Assembly: GCA_037349315.1 (NCBI GenBank)
Contig: JBAIAC010000006.1
Coordinates: forward strand, 53,564,501-53,628,500
Length of the DNA: 64,000 nucleotides
From: Chelydra serpentina
Lineage: Eukaryota > Chordata > Testudines > Chelydridae
Direction: 5' to 3'
Below the pieces are notes generated by a model that was given only the letters and a program-made list of their open reading frames with translations, had not been told where the DNA came from and did no database searches. The position numbers and the translations under genes were made by a program. Shown here one piece after another: positions 21,735-33,744 of this stretch (its first letter is position 1; every line of letters starts with the position of its first letter).

Positions 21735-23325
21735 GGAAGCTTAATGCCAGGCAAATTGGTTGAAACTATAATAAAGAACAAAATTATCAGACGTATAGAT
21801 GAACATGATGTGCTGGGGAAGAGTCAACCTGGCTTTTGTAAAGAGAAGTCATACCTCACCAATTTATTAAAATTATTTGAGGGGGTCAACAAACATGGGC
21901 AAGGATGATCCAGTTGATACAGTGTACTTGTACTTTCAGAAAGCCTTTGAGAAGATCCCACACCAAAGGCTCTTAAGCAAAGCAGGCAGGTATGGAATAA
22001 AAGGGAAGGTCCTTTTATGGCTCAGTCTAAGATAAGACTGTTCAAAGATAAGTAGGAATAAATGGTTGGTATTCACAATGGAAAGTGGTAAATAGTGGGG
22101 TTCCCCAAGGATCTGTAATGGGACCTGTGCTGTTCAAAAATATTCATAAATGATCTGGAAAAGGGGATAAACAGTGAAGTGGGAAAGTTTGCAGATGATA
22201 CTAAATTGCTCAAGATAATTAAGTTCAAAGCTGACTGCAAAGTGAACAAAGTGTCTCTAAACTGGGTGACTGGATAACAGCATTGAATTTCATCTGCCAT
22301 TGTAACTGCAAAATAATGCACATTGGAAAAAATAATCCCAACTATACATACAAAATGCTGGGGTCTAAATAAACTGTTACCACTCAAGAAAGAGATCTTG
22401 GAGTCATTATGGATAGTTCTCTGAAAACATCTTCAATGTGCAGCAGCAGTCAAAAAAAGCTAACATCATGTTAGGAACCATTAGGAAAGGGATAGATAAT
22501 AAGACAGAAAATATCATAATGCCACTCTATAAATCTATGGTATGGCCACAACTTGAATACTGCATTTAGTTCTGATGGCCTCATCTCAGAAAAGAGATAT
22601 TAGAATTGGAAAAGGTACAGAGGAGGGCAACAAAACTGATTAGGGGTAAGGAACAGCTTCCATACAAGGAGAGATTAAAAAAACTGGGACTGTGCAGCTT
22701 GGAAAAGAGACAACTAAGGGGGGATATGATAGTGTTGAAGAAAACATTTCTGCTTCCACAATAGAGATCTATAAAATCATGAATGGTGTGAAGAACTGAA
22801 TAGGGAATTCTTATTTACCCTTTCACACAATACAACCGCCAGTGGTCACTCAATGAAATTAATAGGCAGCAAGTTTAAAACATACCTACAGGGGATGTTG
22901 TGAAGGCCAAAAGCATGCCTAGGTTCAAAAAAGAATTAGATAAGTTAATGGAGGATAGTACCATCAATGGCTATTAGACAGGGAGAGAAGCCCATGATCT
23001 AGGTTCCCCATACTCTCTGACTGCGAGAAGCTGGGACTGGATGACAGGGGATGGATCACTTGATAATTGTGTCACAGATGTTGGAACTGGGAATATGGCA
23101 GCACCCCCTGGCTTTAAGTGATTTCCATCATATACAGGGTTTACAGTTGGTTCAATGACTCTCAGCACTTCCACTATACAAATTATTCCAGCACCACTAA
23201 ATTGCACTGTTCTGTTCATTCCCTCTGAAGCATCTGGCAATGGCTACTTTCAGAGGACAGGATACTGGGCTGGATGGACCTTTGGAAAGACCCAGTATGG
23301 CTGTTCTTATGTTCTTTTGATGTAT
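21735..23325 (+). mobile_element. CR1 LINE, longest copy in the window
   Basis: The frame at 21735-21908 reads into the RT domain (QPGFCKEKSYLTNLLKLFEG). Downstream come FQKAFEKIPH (a KAFD-type motif), GVPQGSVMGPVLF and FADDTKLLK, the RT catalytic box with both aspartates intact. The C-terminal ORF2 part and the 3' UTR follow, ending CCAGTATGGCTGTTC at about 23300. Frameshifts (for example between the PQGS and FADD parts) and stops show it is dead. It is interrupted by a 130-bp insertion at 23070-23199. Confidence 0.9.
23070..23199 (+). mobile_element. 130-bp insertion inside the CR1 3' UTR
   Basis: CR1 sequence stops after GGATGGATCACTTGATAATTG and resumes at CTGTTCTGTTCATTCCC. Between them lies a block starting TGTCACAGATG and containing AGCACCCCCTGGC. 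The pentamer AATTG flanks it (23065-23069 and 23200-23204). I recall this block as a dispersed turtle repeat, but I cannot class it further. Confidence 0.65.
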
Positions 23326-24544
23326 AATACAGATCTTCCTGCCTTACTCTGCCTGCTCTTCCTGAACAAGCTAAATCCCTTTATTCACATATTTGAGTCA
23401 TGAGACTTAGCCCATCAAGTCTCCATGAGGCCAATTCAATCATAATTTAGCTTATGTCCTGATACTTCCAGTTCTTACTGTTTTTATTCTGCATACTCCT
23501 TACATTTGTTTATAGACATATAAGATGTCAAACAGATCCCCCCCCACTGTTTTCCCTTTTGTTGCTTCTATGCCCCCATTGTAATTTTCCATGTCCTTCC
23601 TGCACCCCCTCTTCCCGCCCCAGTTAAGGTCACCTTTTTTATACTTCCCTGTCAGTTTTTATCACCTGCCCCATTTGAAAATTTTCAATAGTAATTAGCC
23701 TGAAGCAAAGATAAGGCATATTTAATATTAGAGCAGTTCCCCATTGTTATCCATATTTGGACATAACTAAATGCTTGGACAGTTCTGAAAGACATTTTGT
23801 TGTTGAACTGAAGCAAAACTGTGTTATAGAATCTCACATAAAAACATAAAGTTATTGTCTATATAAATCAAGTTTTTTACTGTTTCATAATTAGGTGAAT
23901 AGCATGTGTGCTTAAGGCTCTACTGGCAAAGAAATGGCCAATGCATATAAACCATAGTCTGTAACATTTCATTGTGTGGCTTACTCCATTGTTGACATTA
24001 TCATAGCAGCCTGAAGTCCTGATCAAGATCAACGTCCTGTTGTGCTAGAGGCTATACACACATAGAAGTAGTTCCTGCCCTGAGTATTCATGTAACATGT
24101 TTTCTAGTATAGACTGTAAGTGGCTCTGTGTGTCATAGGAGTTTTGAATGCACTGTAGTAACGATGCACCAACAATAGTAAGAGTCAATTTAAATTTGTC
24201 TGAAGTGCTTTTACCTAAGAAATAAGATAACACATTTGCCAACACTCATTCGATCACTCGGATTCAATTGTGTAAGAGGATGTGTCTCATTGTGGGGGTA
24301 CTGAGTCTGGGAAAGATTCTGGAACCAAGTCTTTCATGGTTTCCTTTGTCTATTTACATACCTCTTTTCAGACCAGAAATGCCAAATACCATTTAAAACT
24401 CAGCTTCTAAAGTTTCCCAGACTATCATGCTAGCTCACTATATAGATTCTGTTTTATATACATTCATGTCTGCAAAGTGGATGCAACACATGCAGCACAG
24501 AAACAGTGACTATAGGAGTCTTCAGAACCTTCCCTTGGGTATGG
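23326..24544. other. No recognised gene; an L2-type piece at 24005-24110
   Basis: AT-rich sequence. At 24005-24110 the minus strand resembles the L2-type 3' end seen at 53225 (GTTGTGCTAGAGGCTATAC on the plus strand). Apart from this I see nothing. The minus ORF 24045-24245 is a shadow of the repeat. Confidence 0.4.
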
Positions 24545-24955
24545 CGAATTGGGGTGACCACTCTGGGCCCTGCGCTTCGGGGGCCCCCGCACCTCAGTGT
24601 GCATGTGTCATTTGGGGGGTGGTAGATCAGCCCGAGAGAGTGGGGTTAGGGGTGCTTGGGGGGCCAAGTCAGCTCTGGGGGGGTGGGGTTAGGAGCTCAG
24701 GGGGCCAGGCTGGCTTGGGGGGTTAGCGGGGAGCCTGGCACCAGCAGCGGGGGTCAGGCCCTCACTCACCAGTGGGAAGCGCGTCTTGTATTTCTTTTTC
24801 TTGCTTGCCTGTTGCTGCACTGGCCGCCAGTGTCCTAGCACCGCCAGAATATGCCAGTGCCAGGCTGACCCCATCCCTTGCCCTTCTGTCCCGGTGGGGT
24901 CATAGAGGCTGATTTGTCCCTGGCCCTGCACACTGCTAGGGACGACCCTGGGAGT
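24545..24955. repeat. GC-rich dispersed element
   Basis: Starts near GGGGTGACCACTCTGGGCCC and carries several GGGGTTAGG(G/A)G and GGGGGGCCA(A/G)G(T/C) blocks about 50 bases apart. Similar to other GC-rich non-autonomous turtle repeats. The overlapping plus ORFs and the minus ORF 24689-24931 have no recognisable product. Confidence 0.5.
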
Positions 24956-27751
24956 CTGGCATCATGAGAAACATTCTCCATATGCTTTGACATCCCTTGT
25001 AAGAACATTTCTTCATGGAAGACAGAGCCTCATCTTGCTGTTCCTACCTCCATTCAGTTTATTGGAATACTGTAGACAATATGCCAGCAGTGGAGTATGT
25101 GGGCCAAATTCTGACAGTTTTTGATTTTCCTCATGAATCATCTTAATTAAAGAAATTGTCTTCAAAATTAGCAGAAAAATTCTGCCTCAGTCCTGGATGT
25201 AATTTACCAAATTTTGAGGTAGATACAAGATTTTTTAAATAATTATTGGAAGCTTACCAAATTTAAATTTATAATCCAAATTCTGTTGCAACCTTAACTA
25301 TGGCGCATTCTAACCTCTTTCCCCTCCCTGCACAAATTTATCTTTAGGAGGCCCCAGGCAGCTCCTGGAGATTCTTTTTTCTTCCTCCCTCTCCCTCGCC
25401 CCTAAGAGGCTCTTTTCATCCTTTCATGCTGTTCTCAGGCCTCAGGGAGGGTGGCTTGTGGATGCAGTACTGGAAGTTGGATCAACGGCTACACAGCCAG
25501 CAGGAGCAGTTGCTTCCCAGATGTCTACAAGGACTGTTCCTTCAGCACACAGGGTAGCTCTGATTGTCTGCCTTTCCACAGAAGGTGAGTATAGGGAAGA
25601 GCAACCTATCCATGGGGTTTTCCCCTCAGATGCTTGTTGAGTCTGAAAACCCATACTGTTGGCAGGTCTGGATGATTGTTTTCATTCATTGTTGGAGACA
25701 ACTCCATTCACAATGTAACAATATTTAAGATTAAAATCTACTCTGTGCAATGCCATTGATTTAAATTATGGACAATTTAAATTAATTTTGAAATATAGGG
25801 TCAGATCTTCAACTGGCATGAATCAGTGTAGCTCCACTTAAATCAATGCTGATTTACACCAGCTGAGGGTCTGGCCCATCGTGACTTTTAAGGAGAAACT
25901 TCCCTAGAGCTTTGATCCAAAGCCCAATTAAGTCAGCGAGCATCTTTCCATTAACGTCAATAGCTTTTGAATCAGACATCAAATGCTTGATCTTAATCTT
26001 CATTTAAAAATAAAGTACAGGTAACCTTAGAAGTAAGTACAAACAGACAGATATTTATAAAAATGCACATCCAAAAAATTAAACTTAAAATAAGATTAAA
26101 AACCAGAAACAGATTCAAATCTCTAACAACTTTAGGCAATGAATTTCAGGGATTAGCACCACTATAACAAAATGTGCTCTCTCTAGATGAAATGTAATTT
26201 TTTTGGTATATGCATAGCTGTGTCAAAATTTCATAAATTAAAACGTGTATTTTTTTTTTGCCTCTTTTCTGAAAAGCAAGAAAATAATCACTCTTCATTT
26301 GTGCAGTTTGGATGTTTGCTTTAAGTGAACACAAAGGTTTTTATCAGATCTCAGCGGGAGCTAAAGATTAAGAGGTGAATACCCCCCATTTGGATATGTA
26401 TTTTACTTACATTCTTACCCATATGATCAGCAGTTATGAGACAGCTTAATAGAAAAGGTGGATATGAGAGACTGTTCATACAGAAATCATAAGGAAAAAT
26501 CAAGAGAGTGACCAGTACAGTGAGTATACCACAATAAAGATTGTGAATATACTTGCAATTAGAACTCACTGATTCCATTTGCTGGTATTTGTGACCCCTT
26601 TTATTTGCCTGTTCACAAACATTGAGATGGGAAAGTATTTACTCACAGGAATGTTTGTGGAAAGCCAAAGTGTCATGTTTACTAGCAAAAATAATTCCTT
26701 GTGAGACTATTTGTTATGGAAGTGCTTTCATGGACATTTTGAGAAGTTCTTTTTATTATACACACAAAATTTCCTGAACTACAAACATAGGACAAATGAT
26801 TGAAAAGCCTGATCTATTTATGGGCAACTCATGGAGAGAAACAGTAAGTTCAACCAATCGGGGCACAGACAAAAAAGGCATAGGAATGAAGTGACCAATC
26901 ACATGACATGGATAGCAACTCAAGAATAAATATTCAGAGCAATTCACAAACTAGTAAAAAAATATGATCTGATTATAAAAAAACAATTAATTAAAAATGC
27001 TTGAGGTGTGTTCTATTCTGTAAGTCCTACCTTAGAGGAGAAATGATCATGTAAATTGTGAGTGAAGTTTATGAACCTGTTATACCAAATGATTTGAGGA
27101 TAAAAAAGGAAGCTAAATTTTGAGAAGACACTGTATTTGTGCATTAGTAGGGATCTGAGGCCAAGTTCAGTTGAAGAAGCTTTGAGTCATTGAAGGTCAG
27201 TGGCTTTGAAGAAGGGAAGAATGGGTCTGCTCTTGCTTTACATTATTATTTTTACTATGAGTAGACTGTATGTTCAGGTTTGGGGAAAGAACAAAGTATT
27301 CAGGTCTTGCTATCATTTAAATTTTCTTGCCATTTAGAAGAACACTCGAGAATGAATCCAGATGTAGCAAAAGAAAGAATCATGGTGCAAACTATCTATA
27401 GCAACCACATGCACTATGCCAAATCATGCTTTCAGTAGCATGTGTCAGTCCCACTGAAGTCAATAGCACTGTTTGGCCTAGAAGTACTCATTTGTTATGT
27501 AATTACATTCACACAGCTCAGTATATAACTGCAAATCCAATGTGAGGGAGACCTTTCACTGTTTCCTTCACTACATCAAGTACTTGCAGATGTTTTCACT
27601 GGACCTTCACCCTTTTGTCAGACAGCAGTACTACTGCTGCTGCCAGCATTCCCCCCAATTAGTTGCTCATTTGACATTATTCAGTAAAGGGTGACTCAGA
27701 GAATGAGGGAGAAAATGGAGTGCCCTGTAATATTAGAAGGGGACATGGTGG
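24956..27751. other. No recognised gene
   Basis: About 2.8 kb of AT-rich sequence. At 25800-25885 there is a dyad repeat of the TGAAGTCAATGG class (TTGATTTAAATCAATGC-type centre, ACACCAGCTGAGGGTCTGGC end) and a shorter one at 27435-27480. No other supported feature. Confidence 0.4.
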
Positions 27752-28885
27752 TGTAACGATGCAGCCTCTGGCGGGACACTACTGAGAGTATCAATTCAGG
27801 ACAAATTGCTTAGAGCAGGGCAGTCACAGCCCAAAGCTTGGTGTCCTTTATTACTAAGGCAAACCAAATCAGCCAAACAGAGAGGACTTTGGTTTTACCC
27901 CACTGGCTAACCAGAAGTCACACAAGCAATTCCCTTAGACACTCCAGTTTCCCAGTATCACCACCAGCACCACTCCTTATGGGGATGAATGGTTATGAAA
28001 ACCAATACTCCAGTACAAGAAAAAAGCCTCTTCCAATCCCAAAGGACGAAGTCCCAGACCCAGATCAATATACAAGTCAGATCTTACCAACAAATAAGAC
28101 TGTTGTCAATCCTTTAGAATCTAAAATTGAAAGGTTTATTCATAAAAAGAAAGAAATATAGATGAGTGCTAAAATTGGTTAAATGGAATCAATTACATAC
28201 AGTAATGGCAAAGTTCTTGGTTCAGGCTTGTAGCAGTGATGGAATAAACTGCAGGTTCAAATCAAGTCTCTGGAATACATCCACAGCTTGGATGGGTCAT
28301 TCAGTCCTTTGTCCAGAGCTTCAGTTTGTAGCAAAGTTCCTCCAGAGGTAAGAAGCAGGATTGAAGACAATCCCAGTCTTTTATATCCTCTTCCATGTGG
28401 AAGGACACCCCTTTGTTCTTACTGTGGAAATTCACAGCAGCAAGATGGAGTTTGGAGTCACATGGGCAAGTCACATGTCCATGCATGACTCAGTTCTTTA
28501 CAGGGAGAGCAGCCATTACTCATATGCTACCTTGATCATTCCCAGGAAGACTTCTTATGTGGATTGGAGTCTCCCAAGGTCCATTGTTAGTAAAGTGTTT
28601 CTTGATTGAGTACTTAATCTGAAGAGTCTATTCTCAATAAGATGGCCAAATGCTTCCCTGGTGCTACTTAGAATCAAACACAATGAGATACAAGTACATA
28701 GCCAATATTTATAACTTCAAATACAAAAATGATACTTGCATACAGATAGCATAATCATAACCAGCAAATTACAATCTTTTCACAGACACCTTACTGGACC
28801 TCCTTTGTACAAGATTTGGTGCAACTATAGGACCTTGGTTGCAACAATGATCTATACAGTCACTGTTCATGTCAATAACGTCACA
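27752..28885 (-). mobile_element. Solo LTR, 1134 bp, with 5-bp target duplication
   Basis: The ends are TGTAACG (27752) and CGTCACA (to 28885), imperfect inverted ends of the TG...CA type. The flanking pentamer GGTGG is identical at 27747-27751 and 28886-28890, a target-site duplication. Read on the minus strand, a TATA box lies at plus 28379-28386 (GGATATAAAAG) and AATAAA at plus 27847-27852, 95 bases before the LTR end, so the U3-R-U5 order is clear. No internal retroelement sequence is present, so it is a solo LTR left after recombination. The plus-strand ORF 27838-28161 (107 codons) and others inside it are shadows. A 5-bp duplication fits gypsy or an ERV; I cannot say which. Confidence 0.85.
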
Positions 28886-28890
28886 GGTGG

Positions 28891-29279
28891 GAAGAGATGT
28901 TCCTGAGGCTGCCATTATGTCATACTGTGCTGCAAGCGCCATTGTCTCTTATCCTTTCATAGGTGAGGCGTAGCAGATTGGTTGTGACTTGTTCACTTCT
29001 GCCGGACACTCTTCTCATTCTAATGTAACCAATTGTTTTTCCTGTGCACACTTTTCTAGCATAATAGAAACAGAAAAAGTTGCCCTCTCAGCTCATTCAT
29101 TGAGTGGTTGATCCAAAACCCAACAACATCAATGGGAGTCATTCTATTGAACTCAATGGGCTTTAGATCGTGTTGTCCTGAAAGCAATTGGACAAACTAT
29201 TGTTCTAATTATCTTTGGATTTTTCTCCTGTCACACAGCAAGCACACCTCTCTTGCCAGGCTCTCCTTTTGATATCAGA
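28891..29279. other. No gene; short dyad repeat at 29110-29175
   Basis: AT-rich. At 29110-29175 two blocks of the ACATCAATGGG and ACTCAATGGG type face each other across a short spacer. Confidence 0.35.
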
Positions 29280-29745
29280 AGCAACAAAGAGTCCTGTGGC
29301 ACCTTATAGACTAGGGCTAGGTCTACACTAACCCCCCCTGTCGAACTAAGATACGCAACTTCAGCTACGTTAATAACGTAGCTGAAGTCAAAGTATCTTA
29401 GTTCGAACTTACCTGTGGTCCACACGCAGCGCGCAGGCTCCCCCGTCGACTCCGCCTACTCCGTTTGCAGAGCAGGATTACCGGCGTCGACGGGGGAGCA
29501 CTTCCTGGTTCGATTTATCGCGTCTAGACAAGACGCGATAAATCGAACCCAGAACATCGATCCCGCGCCTCCGACCGGACGCGTAAGTATAGACGTACCC
29601 TAACAGACGTATTGGAGCATAAGCTTTCGTGGGTGAATACCCACTTCTTCAGATACCCACGAAAGCTTATGCTCCAATACATCTGTTAGTCTATAAGGTG
29701 CCACAGGCCCCTTTGTTGCTTCTACAGATCCAGACTAACACGGCA
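29280..29745. mobile_element. Penelope-like terminal repeats, inverted, interrupted by a MITE
   Basis: The piece 29286-29313 (GAGTCCTGTGGCACCTTATAGACTA) is a Penelope 3' end on the minus strand. It continues at 29601 after the MITE at 29314-29600. From 29601 to 29634 the minus-strand copy runs into an inverted copy (29655-29688) that reads the other way and ends CCAGACTAACACGGC at about 29745. The two arms match at 33 of 34 positions with a 20-base spacer. So the copy ends in a head-to-head pair of terminal repeats, a known form of Penelope-like insertions. Confidence 0.8.
29314..29600 (+). mobile_element. Hairpin-rich MITE inside a Penelope end
   Basis: The ends GGGCTAGGTCTACACT and AGTATAGACGTACCC are inverted repeats. 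Removing 29314-29600 and one TA restores the Penelope sequence TATAGACTAACAG, so the duplication is TA or CTA (2-3 bp). The interior is a chain of palindromes: 29341-29406 (TCGAACTAAGATAC against GTATCTTAGTTCGA, with a CTTCAGCTACGTTA pair inside) and a perfect 19-bp hairpin at 29507-29525 and 29531-29549. CG dinucleotides are frequent. Relatives with the same kind of ends are at 37900-38166 and 44048-44302. The 29415-29603 ORF is a shadow. Confidence 0.85.
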
Positions 29746-31963
29746 TTATATTCAATGACAAAAACTCTCATAGACATCAGTGGTGTAGGAGGTACACAGG
29801 TGGATAACAGTCAGTAAAATGCGGTGTTTCATTGACAAAGTATGTTTGTGTCTGTTATGAGGAAGTAGGTCAAACTGTATTAGGTGGAAATAGATTGCTT
29901 CTATCTTGTATGAAAAAGTCCAGTTGGAGCTTTGTTTTAATGTTGCTATCATATATTCTTGCCACTTTCCAGTTGCATGTATGTTATTGGTAAAATTGTA
30001 TAGAGCTTCAGATGAAATAAACTATAATATTTATTAGTTTCTCTTATTGAACTGTTTCTTTTGATGCAATACCCAGAGTTAGCATAGTTAGTTACTGAAA
30101 TAAATGCATATTAATTTTGTTCTTTATTGGCATCTTATCAGTGCTGATTTCAGCTGTTAACAGACAATTTGATGCTGCTTTCACTGCACCCCGCAGACAT
30201 TAACATTAAGAATTATGACCTACATGTGTATTTATATGGAGAACTAACTGTTAACAAAGTGAAGTACATCATAGTGAAAAAGACAATTTGATTATTATGG
30301 AAATACATTGTGTAATACTAGATTCATTCATTTGAGATTATTTAATATATTTTCCAAGTATTAGCGCAATATAAAAATTCTGTATATCAAAGTTTCTCTT
30401 CTCAAAGATGTCCCTCCAAGAGTAGTAAAAATAATGGAGAAAGGGACATAAGTTATAGAAACATATGTCTTGGCCTTGAGTTATACTGTCTGTTTCTTGG
30501 CTTTCTGTCTCTATTCTTGTAGGAGTGTGTCATAGTTTCTGTTAGAAAGTGTAAAAGAAAACTGAGCAGATGATGTCAGCACAGACAAGGTGGCTCCTTG
30601 CAGCAGATATTAAATAATGGCTAGACTTAAAAACTGATGTGAAATGAGACACTTAAAAATGAAATTGGCTGAATTGATGGAAGACGGGATTTGGTATTTA
30701 AAAGTTACTCAATTCACTATTTTGTAGGGAAAGGGGAAGTGGAGAAAATGGTCCTCCTTTATTCAAAAATCAATTTCAAAATTCAAAGATCAGCCCATAA
30801 ATCATTTGGAGAGTGGATAAAATAATAGTAATAGACTTATTTTGACAGAAACATGGTTCTTAACATGCTGGCTTCTTTCTGATGTTCTCTTGCAATATGT
30901 ATATGGGGACTTGGAGTTGATGTCATGTCACTGTACCTGCATGCAAGAAATGAACAAAAAACAATCTCTCTGTTTATCATTCACCTGACATTACATAAAC
31001 TCACAGCTTCTAAGTTCTGGAAAGACAGGCTGAACTGAGAAATATTAAGAACTGAGAAATATTAAGACAACATAGGCCAAATTCTGCTCTCAGGTATGCA
31101 AGTGTAAATCTGGGATACCGCCACAGATTTTGATGGGGATACTTTGGATTTACACCAGTGACTGAGAGTAGAAATTGGGTATGTGTGTCCTCTCCTGATG
31201 TTGGTGAAAAGATACATCTAGATACACAACATAATCATAGGAATATGCACATATGGATACTTCCTTCCTTTTTTTAGTTGCTAGAATGAAGATATACAGA
31301 CTGAAATCTAGCCTGATACAAGGGTCCGGGCCCTCTTTGACGCACTTGCTGAGAGTGGCTATCTACAGACAATAGTATACTATTCACATTAACACTTGCA
31401 TTTCAGATATGTCTTCCATTCAAGGATCTCACTTGCCTCTTGTGATATGTCAATGTGCTGTAAATTAGATAAGTCGCAGAAATGATTGTCATGCTTTGTT
31501 TTGAAAAGTCTCTGTAGTAATGTGGCAGTCAGGCTTGAGCGGAACAGCCTATGACGTAATCTTGGTGTCAGTATTAAATGGTTAATGATAGCCAAACTCA
31601 AGACTTGGCTGTCTACACCTTTAAACTAATAAACACAAAACGGGGCTGTTCAATCACAATGTTTAAGCAGAAGACCTGACCTGGCTCTGGAGTCCTGGGC
31701 TACTACTGAGTAGTTCTCCCGTGTCTTGCTCATTCAGGACTGTCCTTCAAAGAAAGCAGGTAAGTCTTTTTAAGTGGCCTCCGGGCTCCTTATCGATCAG
31801 TGTCTCTCCCTGGCCCATCTCAGCCTCTGGAGGACTGTCTCATTGGTAGTCAAGTGTAAGCAGGTGTTCTGCAAACAAGGGGTGCCAGGGCACCATTGCC
31901 TCCAGAAAAGGGCAGAGAAGGCCTGATAGAGCCTGTCAGAAGGGATGAATAACACAAAATAGG
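29746..31963. other. No gene; a dyad repeat at 31075-31165
   Basis: About 2.2 kb of AT-rich sequence. At 31075-31165 a repeat with AGTGTAAATCTGGG and TTTACACCAGTGACTG arms occurs. The 31620-31950 part has a mildly LTR-like style but no defined ends. Nothing else supported. Confidence 0.4.
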
Positions 31964-32275
31964 ATTTAGAGTAGCAGCCGTGTTAGTCTTTATCCACAAA
32001 AAGAACAGGAGTACTTGTGGCACCTTAGAGACTAACAAATTTATTTGAGCATAAGCTTTCATGGGCTACAGCTCACTTCATCAGATGCATAGAATGGAAC
32101 ATACAGTATGAAGATATATAGACACACAGAACATGAAAAGGTAGAATTGCGATACCAACTCTAAGAGGCTAATTAACTAAGATGAGCTATTATCAGCAGG
32201 AGAAAAAAAAACTTTTGTAGTGATAATCAAGATGGCCCATTTCAGACAGTTGACAAGGTGTGAGGATATAGATAG
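31964..32275 (-). mobile_element. Penelope-like element 3' end, minus strand
   Basis: Reverse complement of the tail of the 9071-9887 copy: TTAGAGTAGCAGCCGTGTTA, then ACTTGTGGCACCTTAGAGAC, the GCATAAGCTTTC block and, at the far edge, GACAAGGTGTGAGGATA. It ends before the coding region, so it is a short 5'-truncated copy. The 31850-32062 minus ORF is a shadow. Confidence 0.85.
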
Positions 32276-32290
32276 TAACTACTTTGGGAG

Positions 32291-32314
32291 CGAAACTTCC
32301 TTGCACCGGCCCTG
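32291..32314. repeat. Orphan hAT-like terminus
   Basis: CGAAACTTCCTTGCACCGGC followed by CCTG is the same 24-base end seen in the hairpin at 59314-59370. No partner end lies nearby. It sits 15 bases past the Penelope fragment. Confidence 0.6.
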
Positions 32315-33744
32315 ACCACATGAAAATAAATGCACTATTTAGGTGGTTAAATTTATGCCCTTGTTAAAATGCTTTACTGGATTGGGGCCACAGAAATCTC
32401 TCTTTTAGAAGAGATGATCAAAAGGAGTAGGCAATATTCAAGATCTCGTTTACTCCAGTTTATCCTAAGCCAACAAACAGACATTCAGTTATGTATTGTC
32501 TGTGTGGGTATTTCCACCTTCATTTTTCTATTATTTTTCCAATAGGTGGAGAATTGGGATAGCCTGACTTAATGATGCTGACTTCACTTAACACTGACTT
32601 CTTTTGTGGCAATGAACAATGGTTTGAAGATGTAAAACAGATGTTCCTGCAAGATCCATTGGGCAGAATGAAGAATAGAGCTCAAGCTGATGTCATTGTG
32701 GATGATGTATTCAGGGATAGCTACTTTCTAAAGGAGAATAAGCTCAATCATATAATAGACACATGTGGTTTATATAATACCTTTCATGAGCTGTTGACGT
32801 GAAAGGACATTCTTGTTCTGATCTCTGGAAATCTTCTTCTGGGCTTTTCAGCATTTAGTTGGATGCACACCTTGAATTCAGTACCCAGTATGATCAACAC
32901 TCTACAGTCACTGTCAAAACAATCCCTCCATGATCACATCAAGACAATGGGTGAAACCACATGAGTGATCTCAGAGTCCCAGAGTGATTTTTGTTCAGAT
33001 GTGGCATTGTCCATAGTCCGAGGAGACCCTCTGGGAAGGTCCAAACAGTAACCAGACATTTTTTTTTAATTCTCTGTCTTTTTGTGGGAAATTAGCTATT
33101 TTTCCTAGTGTGCATTGCCAGTGTCTTGGGGGTGGTGGCAGGATAGAAGTGATGATTCCGGGCCAAGAAAGAAGTCTAAAAATAACTTTCCTTAGACCCG
33201 TAGTGGTGTCTTTGCAAAATGAACAATTGTTTGGCGTATCGTCCACTTGCTATTGATACAACGTCTGATTTTAATGCTCTTTTGCGCTGACTGTATTTCG
33301 ATGACTAAGTCATTAGAAATTTGAGGCCCAGCAATGGTGAAGAAGAAAGGAATATTGAAGTTCAGTATTGTCCTAGAAATTTGGAAACAAAATATAGCAC
33401 CATATATTGGAGTATTTTCCTGTTTATAGACAGTGTGGTTTATATCTATTTTTCTATTTTATCTTTTTGCAATAAAAATATGTATTTTCCTATCAATATA
33501 GGCATTAAGTTCTTGATTGAAGGTAATAATTGTGATGGTGGTAATGATCAACATATAGTGAAATCATGCTATATGGCTATATTATAGCAGAAGAGGGAGA
33601 AACTGATGAGCTCCTTCCTCCTTAGCCCTGTCTTCTCTTTTAATACAAGATGCATTGTGCTGTCATTCACCAGCTAGATTAGGGGATATAAAAAGAAACG
33701 GAGCTATACATTTTACTTGAAAGATTATGCTTAAAATGTACCCT
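32315..33744. other. No recognised gene; one unassigned 76-codon ORF
   Basis: The plus ORF 32572-32802 (starting MMLTSLNTDFFCGNEQWFED) has a protein-like composition but no motif I recognise, and no splice, promoter or repeat context. I leave it uncalled. The rest is AT-rich. Confidence 0.3.

Noticed and set aside
27838..28161. 107-codon plus ORF.
   Set aside because: It lies inside a solo LTR, antisense to its U3-R-U5 order, and shows no known domain.
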